Assembly (NCBI GenBank): GCA_905193765.1
Contig: CAJJPZ010000162.1
Coordinates: 1 to 5,071 of the forward strand
Direction: 5' to 3'
Source of the DNA: an uncultured Eubacterium sp.
Lineage (GTDB): Bacteria > Bacillota > Clostridia > Peptostreptococcales > Anaerovoracaceae
DNA: 5,071 bases
Position 1 is the stretch's first letter. Each line of letters starts with the position of its first letter. This document shows, piece after piece, positions 4,706 to 5,071 of this stretch. The position numbers were made by a program, and so were the translations under genes. The notes beneath the pieces were generated by a model. That model made no database searches. It saw only the letters and a program-made list of their open reading frames with translations, and was not told where the DNA came from.

Positions 4706-5062
4706 GGGGATGTTTCTGGTTTCGACGGGGGTGTGGAAGCCGGATAAGCGAGCCGCAGTTTGTCCAGTCTGCGTTAAAAAGGACACGTTAAATATAAACG
4801 CTAAAAATAACAACAATTTCGCATTAGCTGCGTAGCAGCCCGCGCGTTCACCCGGATTCACCTGCAGGTCTGGTGCTGAACGTCAAGCATGCAGGAAAAC
4901 CTTGTGCAAGTTCCCGGTAGCATAAGGGACTAACGGGATAGCTGATCTGAAAGCCTGCTTCCGGGCGTTCACTGAAGCGAAATCTTAAAACAGAAGCTGC
5001 GCTCGGAGAAAGTCTCGTGGAAATGCTTTCGGACACGGGTTCGATTCCCGTCATCTCCACCA
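4706..5062 (+). ncRNA. ssrA: Transfer-messenger RNA (tmRNA, SsrA), complete, one-piece form
   Basis: tmRNA acts as alanine tRNA and short mRNA with SmpB to rescue stalled ribosomes and add a degradation tag. The RNA is about 357 nt. The 5' end GGGGATG (4706-4712) pairs with CATCTCC (5052-5058) as the acceptor stem, followed by A and an encoded CCA (5060-5062). TTTCGACGGGGGT after the acceptor is the conserved 5' tRNA-like segment. The T arm is ACGGG-TTCGATT-CCCGT just before the 3' acceptor strand. Pseudoknot PK1 is visible: CGCAG (4754-4758) with CTGCG (4769-4773), and TGTCC (4761-4765) with GGACA (4781-4785). The resume codon follows about 14 nt later. The linear order shows it is not the circularly permuted two-piece form. 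The 9 nt after the CCA are A-rich and the window then ends, so no terminator is seen. Confidence 0.97.
4800..4835 (+). other. tmRNA tag-peptide reading frame
   Basis: From the resume codon GCT (4800-4802) to TAG (4833-4835) the frame encodes AKNNNNFALAA. With the alanine carried by tmRNA itself the tag is AAKNNNNFALAA. The ALAA end is the recognition signal for ClpXP-type proteases. The resume codon is chosen from its distance to PK1 and the usual Ala at this position. The run of four Asn is a lineage marker that could help place the organism. Confidence 0.88.
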
Positions 5063-5071
5063 AAAAACAAA

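Noticed and set aside
4848..5063. A 71-codon minus-strand open frame beginning MVEMTGIEPVSES
   Set aside because: It lies entirely antisense to the tmRNA. This protein start is a familiar false prediction from the reverse strand of the conserved tmRNA/tRNA 3' end. There is no ribosome site or independent support.

Overview
The window looks like chromosomal DNA of a low-to-moderate GC, Gram-positive anaerobe, most likely of the class Clostridia. The evidence is Firmicutes-type short signal peptidases, strong AGGAGG ribosome sites, an NRLDRNT-type RluA pseudouridine synthase, a class II aldolase of clostridial type, and frequent ATA isoleucine codons. I cannot name the genus. No mobile element, CRISPR array, tRNA or rRNA gene is visible.

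Layout. Positions 1-1006 are read on the minus strand and hold two genes: a single-pass membrane protein with a MltG/YceG-like LysM-type domain but no catalytic domain, then a class II fructose-bisphosphate aldolase (fba) that runs off the left edge. The fba frame contains an in-frame TAG at 30-32, with recognisable aldolase sequence on both sides. A divergent, AT-rich intergenic region (1007-1171) carries a candidate promoter for each direction. The plus strand then holds an RluA-family pseudouridine synthase, three consecutive signal peptidase I (LepB/Sip) paralogs, smpB, a small helical/coiled-coil protein, and ssrA (tmRNA), complete to its CCA end at 5062. No convincing intrinsic terminator separates the plus-strand genes, so they may form one transcription unit. 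ssrA also has its own extended -10 promoter candidate.

The most interesting feature is the signal peptidase trio. Only the middle paralog (2726-3241) keeps the Ser/Lys catalytic dyad (S31, K80). The first has Ala at both positions (A39, A87) and the third has Ala and Arg (A35, R84). All three keep the membrane anchor and the surrounding conserved boxes. An apparently active type I signal peptidase is thus flanked by two apparently catalytically dead paralogs. This suggests a multi-subunit or chaperone-assisted signal peptidase, or a pair of substrate-binding decoys. Single inactive paralogs are known elsewhere (S. aureus SpsA beside SpsB; S. pyogenes pilus-locus SipA), but I do not know of a described dead-active-dead arrangement.

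The right side is a trans-translation module. SmpB and tmRNA act together to release stalled ribosomes and tag the nascent chains, here with a peptide ending in ALAA. TAG ends smpB, the small helical gene and the tmRNA tag frame, which argues that the TAG inside fba is not explained by genome-wide UAG reassignment.
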